This document shows, piece after piece, positions 1 to 7,264 of a DNA stretch of 15,219 bases. This DNA is from Thermoplasmata archaeon (GTDB lineage: Archaea > Thermoplasmatota > Thermoplasmata > Lutacidiplasmatales > UBA184). Under the pieces are notes generated by a model. The model was given only the letters and a program-made list of their open reading frames with translations. It did not search any database and had not been told where the DNA came from. The stretch spans positions 1 through 15,219 of the forward strand of contig JABEUK010000084.1 of assembly GCA_013044425.1 (NCBI GenBank), in the 5' to 3' direction. How positions within the stretch are numbered: position 1 is the stretch's first letter; each line of letters opens with the position of its first letter. Both the position numbers and the translations under genes were made by a program.

Positions 1-1004
1 CTGATCGAGGAGTAGGCGAGCATTCGCTTCATCTCCTTCTGCATCAGCGCGAGCACGTTGCCCACGGTCATCGTCACGACAGCGAGCACCCCGAGCACGA
101 TCTGGAAGATCGGCCCCGTGTTCAGCGCTCCGGCGTTGAACGGGTTGCTGGTGCCGGTGGTCGAGAAGAACAGCACGGGTCCCAAGAAGACCAGGAAGAA
201 CGCAAACAGGCCGATCTTCTTGGTGCCGCCCGCGAGGAACGCCGAGACGTCCGACGGAGCGCCGTCGTACACGTCGACGGCCCAGGCGTGGAAGGGAACG
301 AGGGTGACCTTGAACGCGAGCCCGGCGATCAAGAGCCCGTATCCGAGGAGGATCAGGGTGGGGTATCCGACGGCGCCGCCGACACTGCGGATGTAGTACA
401 GGTTCGTCGATCCATACGCTCCAAAGAGCAGCGAGGCTCCGAAGAAGCTGATCACGGTCGAGAGCGCGCCGATGACGTAGAACTTCATCGCGGCCTCGAG
501 AGAACGGGGGTCGCGGCGCGTGTACCCGACCAGGAGGTACGTCGAGATCGCCGTCACCTCGATCGCGAGGAGGAGGAAGATCAGGTCGGAGGCGATGCCC
601 ACCAGCAGCATCCCGAGCGTGGCCATCCCCACGAGCGCGTAGAAGACCGCGGCACCCTTCTCGTAGCGCGGTCGGCTCATCGAGGCGAGGCTCACGAGGA
701 GGGTCGCCGAGAGGAAGATCGCCTGGAAGACGAATCCGAGGCTCGTGAACGAGTACAAGGGGGTTCCCACGACCGCGAGGGGGACGTCGATCTGGCCCGC
801 CGGCACCGTGGCGAGACCGGCGAACGGGAGGAACCCTAGATCCGCGATCACGAACAGGAGCGCAAGCAGCGTGGCCCCGACCGTGATCGACCCGAACACC
901 TCGATCCGCTTGACGTCGAGGACGTCGAGGACGAGCACGAGGAGAACCCCCGTCAGGACGAGGATCTCCGGGAGGAACGGCAGCGCGAAGTCGGCGAAGG
1001 TCAT
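1..1004 (-). CDS. nuoN: Complex I subunit NuoN, partial (C-terminus beyond the window)
   Basis: This is an antiporter-like membrane subunit of complex I, one of the three proton-pumping modules. I translated 334 codons from the ATG at 1004; the frame stays open to the window edge and has no stop here. The protein is almost wholly hydrophobic. The family residues are present: Glu149 in the TM5 motif (AIEVTA), Lys232 in AFKVTLVPFH, a PFHAWAVDVYDGAP motif at 237-250, Lys262-Lys263 in GGTKKIG, and KEMKRMLAYSSI near the cut. The usual HxWxPDVYxGAP reads HAWAVDVYDGAP, so the Pro before Asp is Val. The start lies 13 nt after the nuoM stop, with an AAGGGGGG Shine-Dalgarno motif in the gap. This is the last visible gene of the operon, and about a third of the protein is missing. 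NuoL or NuoM identity is unlikely because both are encoded just upstream. Confidence 0.96.
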   Translation of the reverse strand, partial: MTFADFALPFLPEILVLTGVLLVLVLDVLDVKRIEVFGSITVGATLLALLFVIADLGFLPFAGLATVPAGQIDVPLAVVGTPLYSFTSLGFVFQAIFLSATLLVSLASMSRPRYEKGAAVFYALVGMATLGMLLVGIASDLIFLLLAIEVTAISTYLLVGYTRRDPRSLEAAMKFYVIGALSTVISFFGASLLFGAYGSTNLYYIRSVGGAVGYPTLILLGYGLLIAGLAFKVTLVPFHAWAVDVYDGAPSDVSAFLAGGTKKIGLFAFFLVFLGPVLFFSTTGTSNPFNAGALNTGPIFQIVLGVLAVVTMTVGNVLALMQKEMKRMLAYSSI

Positions 1005-1017
1005 CGGCCGCCCCCCT

Positions 1018-2502
1018 TCATCCGTGCCACCCGGTGATCGGCGACATCGTGATCACGTTGACCAGCAGGAACGGCAGCACCCCGAAGATGACGGCGAGCG
1101 CCGCGAGCATGCCCATCCCGAGCCCTTCGGCCGGCGGAACGTCGTGGGCGTCGCTCGGGATCCCTTTCGGCGGACCGAACAGTACCCGTTGCATCATCCA
1201 GATGTAGAACGCCGCGGTCACGACGAGCCCGATCAGTGGGATCAGCACGAGGTACGTGAGCCCGTCCCACGTAGCGAGGAGGGCTGCGAACTCCGCAGGG
1301 AAGCTGATCAGCGCCGGAAGGCCGAGCGAGGCTAAGCTCCCGATCATGATCAACGAGGCGAGGATCGGAGTGCGCGAGTTGATGCCCCCGACGCTGGGGA
1401 TGTCCCGCGTTCCGTAGGTATGGTGGAACGTCCCCGCCCCCATGAACAGGAGCGCGCTCACGACGCCGTGCGCGAACATGAGCAGCACCGCGGCGGTGAG
1501 TCCGAGCGCGGAGTTCAGGGAGATCGCGAGGAGGACGATCCCCATGTGGTTGATGGAGGAGTACGCGATCATCCGTTTGAGATCGCGCTGGGAGAGCGAG
1601 AGCACGGCTCCCCAGACGATCGACAGGAACGCGACGAAGAAGAGGATCGGATCGACCTGGGTCAGCGTCGTAGGTAGGATGATCACCGCCCACCGGATCA
1701 GCCCGTAGCCCCCGAGCTTGAGCAAGAGCCCGGCAAGCAGGACCGAGCCCCCGGTGGGAGCCTCGACATGCGCGTCGGGCAGCCAGGTGTGGAACGGTAC
1801 GATCGGGAACTTGACACCGAAGCCGAAGAACAGCGAGAGGAAGAGGACCACCGGGACGATCCCCGTGAGTCCCCGGGCCGCGGAGTAGATCGAAGAGAAG
1901 TCGAACGAGCTGGCGCCGGAGTAGAAGACGAGGGCCAGCAGACCGATGAGCATGACGATCGATGCGACGTGGGTGTAGACGAAGAACTTGAGCGCGGCGT
2001 ACCGGCGGTTGGGTCCGCCCCAGTACCCGATGATGAAGAACATCGGGACGAGCACGGCCTCCCAGAACAGGAAGAACAGGAGGATGTCGAGCGAGACAAA
2101 GACCCCGAAGCTTCCGAGGCACGTCATCAGGACGAGGCCGAACCAGGCCGCGGGTCGCTTCGTCTCGTTCCAGGTGTACACGACCGTCGCGATCTGGAGG
2201 AATCCCGTCAGCAGGATCAGGATCAGCGAGATCCCGTCGATCCCAACCGTGAAGTTGATCTGCAGCCAGGACAGGCTGATCCACGGATAGGACTGGTACT
2301 CCCCGAACTGCGGGACCAGCGTGCTCGAGCGGCCCGGCCAGCCCGTGTAGCCGAGGAACATCAGGCCGATTTCGAGGAGGAAGACGACCGAAGTCGCGAG
2401 CGCCACCCAGCGGGCCCATCGGCCGCTCGCGAAGGTGAGCACCGTGCCGACCGCCAGCGTGCCGAGGGTGATCGGAATGATCGGGAGGGTGGAGAAATCC
2501 AT
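1018..2502 (-). CDS. nuoM: Complex I subunit NuoM (antiporter-like proton pump)
   Basis: This 494-residue polytopic membrane protein matches the usual NuoM length of about 500. It is the middle antiporter-like subunit of the membrane arm and moves protons when the Q-module is reduced. Visible key residues are Glu148 in FFLFWEAVLVPM (TM5 Glu), Lys231 in GFGVKFPIVPFH (TM7), the PFHTWLPDAHVEAPT signature at 236-250, Lys262 in LLLKLGGYG (TM8), His345 in LMFAHG and Glu404 in ISFPAEF (TM12). All charged residues of the proton path are therefore in place. The ATG abuts the nuoL stop (TAGATG), and a strong GGAGGTG motif lies six bases upstream, which fixes the start. A minus-strand reading in another frame across this gene is a high-GC shadow. 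Confidence 0.98.
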   Translation of the reverse strand: MDFSTLPIIPITLGTLAVGTVLTFASGRWARWVALATSVVFLLEIGLMFLGYTGWPGRSSTLVPQFGEYQSYPWISLSWLQINFTVGIDGISLILILLTGFLQIATVVYTWNETKRPAAWFGLVLMTCLGSFGVFVSLDILLFFLFWEAVLVPMFFIIGYWGGPNRRYAALKFFVYTHVASIVMLIGLLALVFYSGASSFDFSSIYSAARGLTGIVPVVLFLSLFFGFGVKFPIVPFHTWLPDAHVEAPTGGSVLLAGLLLKLGGYGLIRWAVIILPTTLTQVDPILFFVAFLSIVWGAVLSLSQRDLKRMIAYSSINHMGIVLLAISLNSALGLTAAVLLMFAHGVVSALLFMGAGTFHHTYGTRDIPSVGGINSRTPILASLIMIGSLASLGLPALISFPAEFAALLATWDGLTYLVLIPLIGLVVTAAFYIWMMQRVLFGPPKGIPSDAHDVPPAEGLGMGMLAALAVIFGVLPFLLVNVITMSPITGWHG

Positions 2503-4500
2503 CTAGCCACCTCCGAACACCGACGCGAGGTACGGCGCGACGAACAGCAGGAGTACGAACACCGCGATGATCCCGGCGACGACATACGCGGCGTAATCGG
2601 AGACGAGCCCGGTCTGGATCCGGCGCATCGAGTCGCTCATCGAGCGGAACGAGCGTTCGAACCCCTTCACCGCTCCGTCGATGACGAACCGGTCGAAGAA
2701 ATCGGCCGCTCGGGCGACCGTGTACATACCGACCATCCCGACCCAATCGTAGGCCGCTTTGACGTGGTACCGGGCGAGGAGAAGGTTGCGGATCGAGTGG
2801 GCGGGCGAGCCCGCCGGAAGCTCGTAGACGCGGCCGTTGCCCCAGAGAACCCACGCGAGGACGATCCCGGCGCCGGCCAATGTCACCGAGATCGCCGAGA
2901 GGACGAGATCGGTCGGCCCGTACGACGGGGGCACGTTGGTAGCAAGGCCCGGGACCCCCGTGAACAGCGACCCGAAGCTCGGGACGAAGACGAAGAGGCC
3001 GGCGACGACGGCGAACCCGGCAAGCACCATCATCGGGACCAGCATGACCCAGGGGACCTCGTGCGCCTCGGGCAGGCTGGCATCGCGGGTGCGCTCGCCC
3101 GAGAAGGCGAGAAAGTAGACCCGGAAGATGTAGTAGGCCGTCAGGAAGACCGTTACGAAGGCCAGGATGAAGAACGGCCAGTACTCCGGGTGCGCCCCGA
3201 GCTGACTATAGACCGAGGCCAGGACATCGTCCTTGCTCCAGAACCCGGCAAACGGTGGGATCCCCGAGAGTGCGAGCGCGCCGATCAAGAACGCGATCGA
3301 CGTGTAGCGCATCTTCTTCGCAAGACCGCCCATCCGGAAGAGGTCCTGCGTGACGATCGTGTGGATGATGGCGCCCGCGGCAAGGAACAAGAGCGCCTTG
3401 AAGAACGCGTGCGTGAACAGGTGATACAGGCCGACGAGGGCGAAGCCGGCGCCGACGGCGAGGACCATGTAGCCGAGTTGACTGATTGTCGAGTACGCGA
3501 TCACCCGTTTGATGTCGGTGTTGACGACGGCCATCGTGGCCGCGTAGAAGGTGGTGAACCCTCCGACCGCCACGATCGCGAACAGGACGATCGAAGTGTA
3601 CCCTCCGAGGAAGATGCTCCCCACGACCAGCAGATAGACGCCGGCGGCGACCATCGTCGCGGCGTGGATGAGCGCGGAGACCGTCGTGGGGCCTTCCATC
3701 GCGTCCGGGAGCCACACATCGAGCGGGAACTGGGCGCTCTTGCCGGCGGCTCCGCCCAGCAGCATGAGACCCGCGACGGTGAGCAGCGTGCTGTTCCCCG
3801 AGGCACCGATCGGGATGAACGACGTGCTCCCGTGGACGAAGAGGAACCCGTTCGCCGCCCAGCCGCCGTTCGGGCCGGTCATCGCGTAGACGGAGAAGTA
3901 GATGAAAATTCCAAGCAGGAACATCACGTCGCCGATCCGCGTGACCAGGAACGCTTCCTTGGCCGCGCTCGAGGCGCTCGGCTTGCGCCAGTAGAACCCG
4001 ATCAGGAAGTACGAGCAAACCCCGACGAGCTCCCAGAACAGGAAGAACTCGAGCAAGTTGTCGGCGAGTACCACGCCGAGCATCGCCGTCAGGAAGAGCG
4101 AGAGGAGGGCGTAGTACCGAGGGAGTCCCTCGTCGTGGTGCATGTACCCTACGGAGTACAGCATCACGAGGAATCCGACGACCGTGACGACGATGAGCAT
4201 CAACGCCGAGATCGGATCGACCAGCGTCCCCACGACGAAGGAGACCCCGTTGGCGAACGGCCCGGAGGCGCTGACGTGGAACCACGTGTAGCTGACGTCG
4301 GTGTACGAGTTCGGGCTCAGCATCTCGCCGACCGCGATGAGGACTCCGAGCACCATCGCCGCGCCCGAGAGGAGGACCGCGATCCAGCCTCCGTGCTCGA
4401 GCCGTCCGAGGCGTTGGCCCCAGATTCCGATGATCACGAAGGCGAGTGCCGGAAGGAGCGGCACGAGGAACGCCCAACCGAACAGGATCGACAGGTCCAT
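2503..4500 (-). CDS. nuoL: Complex I subunit NuoL (distal antiporter-like proton pump)
   Basis: This 665-residue protein is somewhat longer than E. coli NuoL (613). It is the distal proton pump of the membrane arm. Residues seen are Glu157 in FFLFWELVGVCSY (TM5), Lys254 in AAGKSAQFPLDVWLPDAMEGPT (TM7 and signature), His279 in SALIHAATMVAAGVYL, Lys331 in DIKRVIAYSTISQLGYM, His364 and Lys368 in FTHAFFKALLFL, and Lys423 in FWSKDD (TM12). The region from about 560 to 640 is a polar, amphipathic stretch followed by a final hydrophobic helix. This fits the long lateral helix that ties NuoL to its neighbours plus its anchoring TM. The ATG is 12 nt after the nuoK stop, with GAGGAGG seven bases upstream. 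The stop abuts nuoM. Confidence 0.98.
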   Translation of the reverse strand: MDLSILFGWAFLVPLLPALAFVIIGIWGQRLGRLEHGGWIAVLLSGAAMVLGVLIAVGEMLSPNSYTDVSYTWFHVSASGPFANGVSFVVGTLVDPISALMLIVVTVVGFLVMLYSVGYMHHDEGLPRYYALLSLFLTAMLGVVLADNLLEFFLFWELVGVCSYFLIGFYWRKPSASSAAKEAFLVTRIGDVMFLLGIFIYFSVYAMTGPNGGWAANGFLFVHGSTSFIPIGASGNSTLLTVAGLMLLGGAAGKSAQFPLDVWLPDAMEGPTTVSALIHAATMVAAGVYLLVVGSIFLGGYTSIVLFAIVAVGGFTTFYAATMAVVNTDIKRVIAYSTISQLGYMVLAVGAGFALVGLYHLFTHAFFKALLFLAAGAIIHTIVTQDLFRMGGLAKKMRYTSIAFLIGALALSGIPPFAGFWSKDDVLASVYSQLGAHPEYWPFFILAFVTVFLTAYYIFRVYFLAFSGERTRDASLPEAHEVPWVMLVPMMVLAGFAVVAGLFVFVPSFGSLFTGVPGLATNVPPSYGPTDLVLSAISVTLAGAGIVLAWVLWGNGRVYELPAGSPAHSIRNLLLARYHVKAAYDWVGMVGMYTVARAADFFDRFVIDGAVKGFERSFRSMSDSMRRIQTGLVSDYAAYVVAGIIAVFVLLLFVAPYLASVFGGG

Positions 4501-4512
4501 CGAGGCTCCTCC

Positions 4513-4842
4513 TCAGCTCCTCAGCGTGGTTGAATCGGCGACGTTGATCGATCCCTTCGAACGGTTGAGCGCGAGCACGATTGCGAGTCCGACCGCGATC
4601 TCGGTCGCGGCGAATCCGATCAGAACGACCGCGATCGACTGGCCGGAGAGCCCGCTCGTCGATCCGGTGTTCGCGGGCGCCAGTGCGGCGAAGTAGACGA
4701 AATTCAGGATGGCGGCGTTCATCCCGATCTCCAGCGAGACCAGAAGCAGGATGAAGTTCCGACGCGTGAGGATCCCGAAGATCGCGATCGCGAAGAGCGC
4801 GAAGGATAGCGCGAGGAACCCGGTGATCGCGAGCGTCGTCAT
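4513..4842 (-). CDS. nuoK: Complex I subunit NuoK
   Basis: This 109-residue protein has three TM helices, the usual NuoK size. It sits between NuoJ and the antiporter-like subunits and carries two buried glutamates of the proton path. Both are present: Glu38 in LLLVSLEIGMNA (E. coli Glu36) and Glu81 in GFAATEIAVGLA (E. coli Glu72). The short polar C-terminal tail (about 93-109) is variable in the family. The ATG directly follows the nuoJ stop (TAGATG), with GGAGGG nine bases upstream. The position between nuoJ and nuoL is the standard order. Confidence 0.98.
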   Translation of the reverse strand: MTTLAITGFLALSFALFAIAIFGILTRRNFILLLVSLEIGMNAAILNFVYFAALAPANTGSTSGLSGQSIAVVLIGFAATEIAVGLAIVLALNRSKGSINVADSTTLRS

Positions 4843-5331
4843 CTATTCGCGGCCCTCCCGCACGAGGTAGATCGCGCCGATCAGCGCGCTGAGCATCACG
4901 AGACCGAGCAGGAGGAGCCACGGCCCCCCGGGGCCGAAGAGGTTCTGGGAGAGGAGGGACGGGTCGTAGGAACGGACCGTGAGCTCGCCCTGGGGGAACT
5001 CGGGTAAGGCAATCAGCAAGAAGATGAACGCGACGACAGCAAGAGCCACGGGAACCGTCGTGATCCCGGTCGCGGCGTCCCGGGAGAAGATCCGCTTGCG
5101 AGTGACCATGATACCGAACAGAAGCAGGATCGTCACCGCGCCGGCGTACACGCCGAGCTGGAGGACCCCCAGGAACGGCGCGAGGAGGAGGAAGTACAGC
5201 GCGGCGAGGTCGACGAAGAACACCCCGATCCAGACGATCGTGTGGATCAGTTCGCGTACGAGCAGGGCTAGGGTGCCCGTGACAATCGCGATCAAGGCGA
5301 GGGCGAGGAACGCCAGTTCCTCGGGGCTCAC
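4843..5331 (-). CDS. nuoJ: Complex I subunit NuoJ (GTG start preferred)
   Basis: NuoJ is a five-helix membrane subunit whose TM3 contains the flexible segment linking quinone chemistry to pumping. The conserved motif QLGVYAGAVTILLLFGIMVT is visible, with the family Tyr at residue 62 and Gly at 64 counted from the GTG. The frame could open at an ATG at 5355, but that overlaps nuoI by 28 nt and has AAGGA with no spacing. The GTG at 5331 gives a GTGA overlap with the nuoI stop and has a GGGGGA motif upstream, so I take it as the start (162 residues). NuoJ is a single protein here, unlike the split FpoJ of some methanogens. A cytoplasmic loop (77-90) and a polar segment (110-135) separate the hydrophobic helices. 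Confidence 0.95.
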   Translation of the reverse strand: MSPEELAFLALALIAIVTGTLALLVRELIHTIVWIGVFFVDLAALYFLLLAPFLGVLQLGVYAGAVTILLLFGIMVTRKRIFSRDAATGITTVPVALAVVAFIFLLIALPEFPQGELTVRSYDPSLLSQNLFGPGGPWLLLLGLVMLSALIGAIYLVREGRE

Positions 5332-6107
5332 GTGCGAGTCCCCCAGAACAGGCATTCCTTCGGACAGACGCTGATGCAGGTGCCGCAGCGCACGCAGTCG
5401 GAATCGTTAATGACCGGCTCCTTCCAGATCCGCTTCGCGACCTTCTCCCCAGGTTTCGCCTCGACCTTCGGGATATCGAGCATGGTGATGCAGTTGGTGG
5501 GGCAGTCCCGGGCGCACGCGTTGCATCCGATGCACAGCGGCGGTTCGAGCAGGATCGCGTCCTCGTTCGCCGGGCGCTCGACGCGCACCGGGTTCATCGG
5601 AAGCTTTCGGTCGAAGACCTCCTGGAGCTTCTGGGGGGAGAAGATCATCTCCGCGCGCTTGGTGACCGATAGCTCGTAGCGCGTGGTCATCGTGAGGCAG
5701 CCCTCGGGGCAAGCGTCCGAGCAGAAGCCGCAGTAGCTGCACTTCCCGTAGTCGATCTGGGGGCTCTTCTTCGCGTGCTTCGGGTCCCCGCCGGGGACCG
5801 TGACCATGTCGATGCACAGATCCGGGCAGCTGAACGCGCACAGGTTGCAGCTGATGCAGGTGGCGATGTTCAGCGCGTGCACGCCTCGGTAGTTGTCCCA
5901 GATGTGCCCGACCCCGATGGGCATGCCGGAGCCGACCCCGACGCGGTCGCGGAACTGCGGGTCCTCGAGGCGCTCGAACGGGTAGACGATCGTGCTCGGC
6001 CGGAGGAGGCTGCGACCGAACTGGCGGGCCGCCGTGAGCATCGGCCGTGCGACCCACAGGATCGACCGGCTCGGCTTCGCTTTCTCCTCGACCTGCGCAC
6101 CCGCCAT
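5328..6107 (-). CDS. nuoI: Complex I subunit NuoI with four [4Fe-4S] motifs
   Basis: NuoI carries the iron-sulfur clusters that pass electrons to cluster N2 in NuoB. This copy has 259 residues, against about 150-180 for usual NuoI/FpoI. Residues 1-80 hold the membrane-associated N-terminus with the RPSTIVYPFE segment. Residues 84-94 and 123-133 are the two canonical CxxCxxCxxxCP motifs. A second pair of the same motif follows at 192-202 and 238-248, so there are sixteen ligand cysteines. Each motif continues as CPxxC, adding a fifth cysteine (98, 137, 206, 252). The extra module is in frame in a single gene with no sign of frameshift. Its job is unknown; docking or relay of electrons from a soluble donor is my inference. 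The start is 14 nt after the nuoH stop, with GCAGGT upstream; the stop forms a GTGA overlap with nuoJ. Confidence 0.97.
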   Translation of the reverse strand: MAGAQVEEKAKPSRSILWVARPMLTAARQFGRSLLRPSTIVYPFERLEDPQFRDRVGVGSGMPIGVGHIWDNYRGVHALNIATCISCNLCAFSCPDLCIDMVTVPGGDPKHAKKSPQIDYGKCSYCGFCSDACPEGCLTMTTRYELSVTKRAEMIFSPQKLQEVFDRKLPMNPVRVERPANEDAILLEPPLCIGCNACARDCPTNCITMLDIPKVEAKPGEKVAKRIWKEPVINDSDCVRCGTCISVCPKECLFWGTRT

Positions 6108-6121
6108 GGATCGTTACCTGC

Positions 6122-7249
6122 CTATCCCCCCAGGTTCGGGAGGCAACCGAAGACCGGGACGCACTTGGCGAGGACGAGTCCCGCCGCGAGCACGATCGAA
6201 ACGAGGCTGAGCGGGATCATCCGGTTCCAACCCACCCGGAGGAGCTGGTCGGTGCGGACGCGCGGCAGCGAGGCTCGGATCCAAACGAATACGGTGAACA
6301 CCGCATAGGCCTTGAGCATGAACCAGAAGATGCCCGCGAGCGGGAAGCTCGTCCAGGCGCTCGGCACCCAGCTCGGCATCGTCCAGCCGCCGAGGAAGAG
6401 CAGGACGATGAGGAAGCATCCGAGCAGGACTCGAACGTAGTCGGTGAGCATGAAGTACGCGAACATCATCCCGCCGTACTCGGTGTTCCAGCCTTCGACC
6501 AGCTCGGCCTCGGCCTCGGGGAGATCGAACGGGATCCGCTCCATCTCGGCGAGCATGCCGGCGACGAAGACCACCATCGCGAGGAAGAGCGGGCCCCAGT
6601 ACCAGTAGTTCTGCTGCTCGGTGACGATCGTGTCGAGGCTGAAGGTGCCGGAAACGATGACGACCGCGACGATCGCGAGGAGGATCGGGACCTCGTAGGC
6701 AATCATCTGCGCGGCGGAGCGCATCCCGCCGATCAGCGAGTACTTGTTGTTGCTCGACCAGGCGCTGATGAAGATGAAGAGCGGTGCGAAGGAGAAGATC
6801 GTGATCGCGAGCAGCAGGCTCAGGGGGAGATTCCCGGAGTTCCATCCCGTGGAGATGGGGAGGATGGCGAAGATGACGAGGCTCGTGACGAGATACGCGG
6901 TCGGGCCGACGAAGAAGCCCATCGAGTCCGCGTCGCGGGGACGCACGGTGTCCTTGCGGAACAGTTTGAAGCCATCCGCGAAGTTCTGCAGGAGCCCGGC
7001 GTAGCCGACGTGCATGGCTCCGCGCCGGTCCATGAACCGGCCGAGGAGCTTGCGCTCCCACCAGATCAGCAAGATCGTGTTGAGCATGCTCGCGGCGAGC
7101 AGGATGACCCCGAAGATCAGGATCCCCAGCGCATCGATCGCGTTCCCGTTCGTCAGCCAACCCTGGAGCGGCGCCGGAAGGATCGATCCCACGCCGTGGA
7201 GCAGGATCGACGAGAGAGCGGTGGAGACCGAAAGCAGCGAAGCAGACAT
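6122..7249 (-). CDS. nuoH: Complex I subunit NuoH (quinone chamber membrane subunit)
   Basis: NuoH forms the floor of the quinone cavity and connects the Q-module to the membrane arm. The 375 residues show the family blocks in order: WWERKLLGRFMDRRG (63-77), SSNNKYSLIGGMRSAAQMIAYEVP (165-188), ERIPFDLPEAEAELVEGWNTE (237-257, the acidic loop beside the quinone site) and WIRASLPRVRTDQLL (323-337). About eight TM helices are evident. The extreme C-terminus has two cysteines (363 and 369), which I do not know as a family feature. It is longer than E. coli NuoH (325), mostly through an N-terminal extension of about 35-40 residues. The ATG lies 15 nt after the nuoD stop, with GGAGGG ten bases upstream. 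Confidence 0.98.
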   Translation of the reverse strand: MSASLLSVSTALSSILLHGVGSILPAPLQGWLTNGNAIDALGILIFGVILLAASMLNTILLIWWERKLLGRFMDRRGAMHVGYAGLLQNFADGFKLFRKDTVRPRDADSMGFFVGPTAYLVTSLVIFAILPISTGWNSGNLPLSLLLAITIFSFAPLFIFISAWSSNNKYSLIGGMRSAAQMIAYEVPILLAIVAVVIVSGTFSLDTIVTEQQNYWYWGPLFLAMVVFVAGMLAEMERIPFDLPEAEAELVEGWNTEYGGMMFAYFMLTDYVRVLLGCFLIVLLFLGGWTMPSWVPSAWTSFPLAGIFWFMLKAYAVFTVFVWIRASLPRVRTDQLLRVGWNRMIPLSLVSIVLAAGLVLAKCVPVFGCLPNLGG

Positions 7250-7264
7250 CGTTCGTGCGCCCTC

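Noticed and set aside
1001..2854. A 617-codon minus-strand frame overlapping nuoM
   Set aside because: Arg/Pro-rich out-of-frame reading of nuoM and the end of nuoL. The in-frame nuoM has a strong Shine-Dalgarno motif and all proton-path residues.
1768..4533. A 921-codon plus-strand open frame antisense to nuoM and nuoL
   Set aside because: Its translation is an extreme run of Arg, Asp, Glu and His with no domain. It is the expected antisense shadow of hydrophobic high-GC genes, and both genes beneath it have full sets of conserved residues.
5332..5355. NuoJ beginning at the ATG at 5355
   Set aside because: It would overlap nuoI by 28 nt and has AAGGA touching the ATG. The GTG at 5331 forms a GTGA overlap with better spacing.
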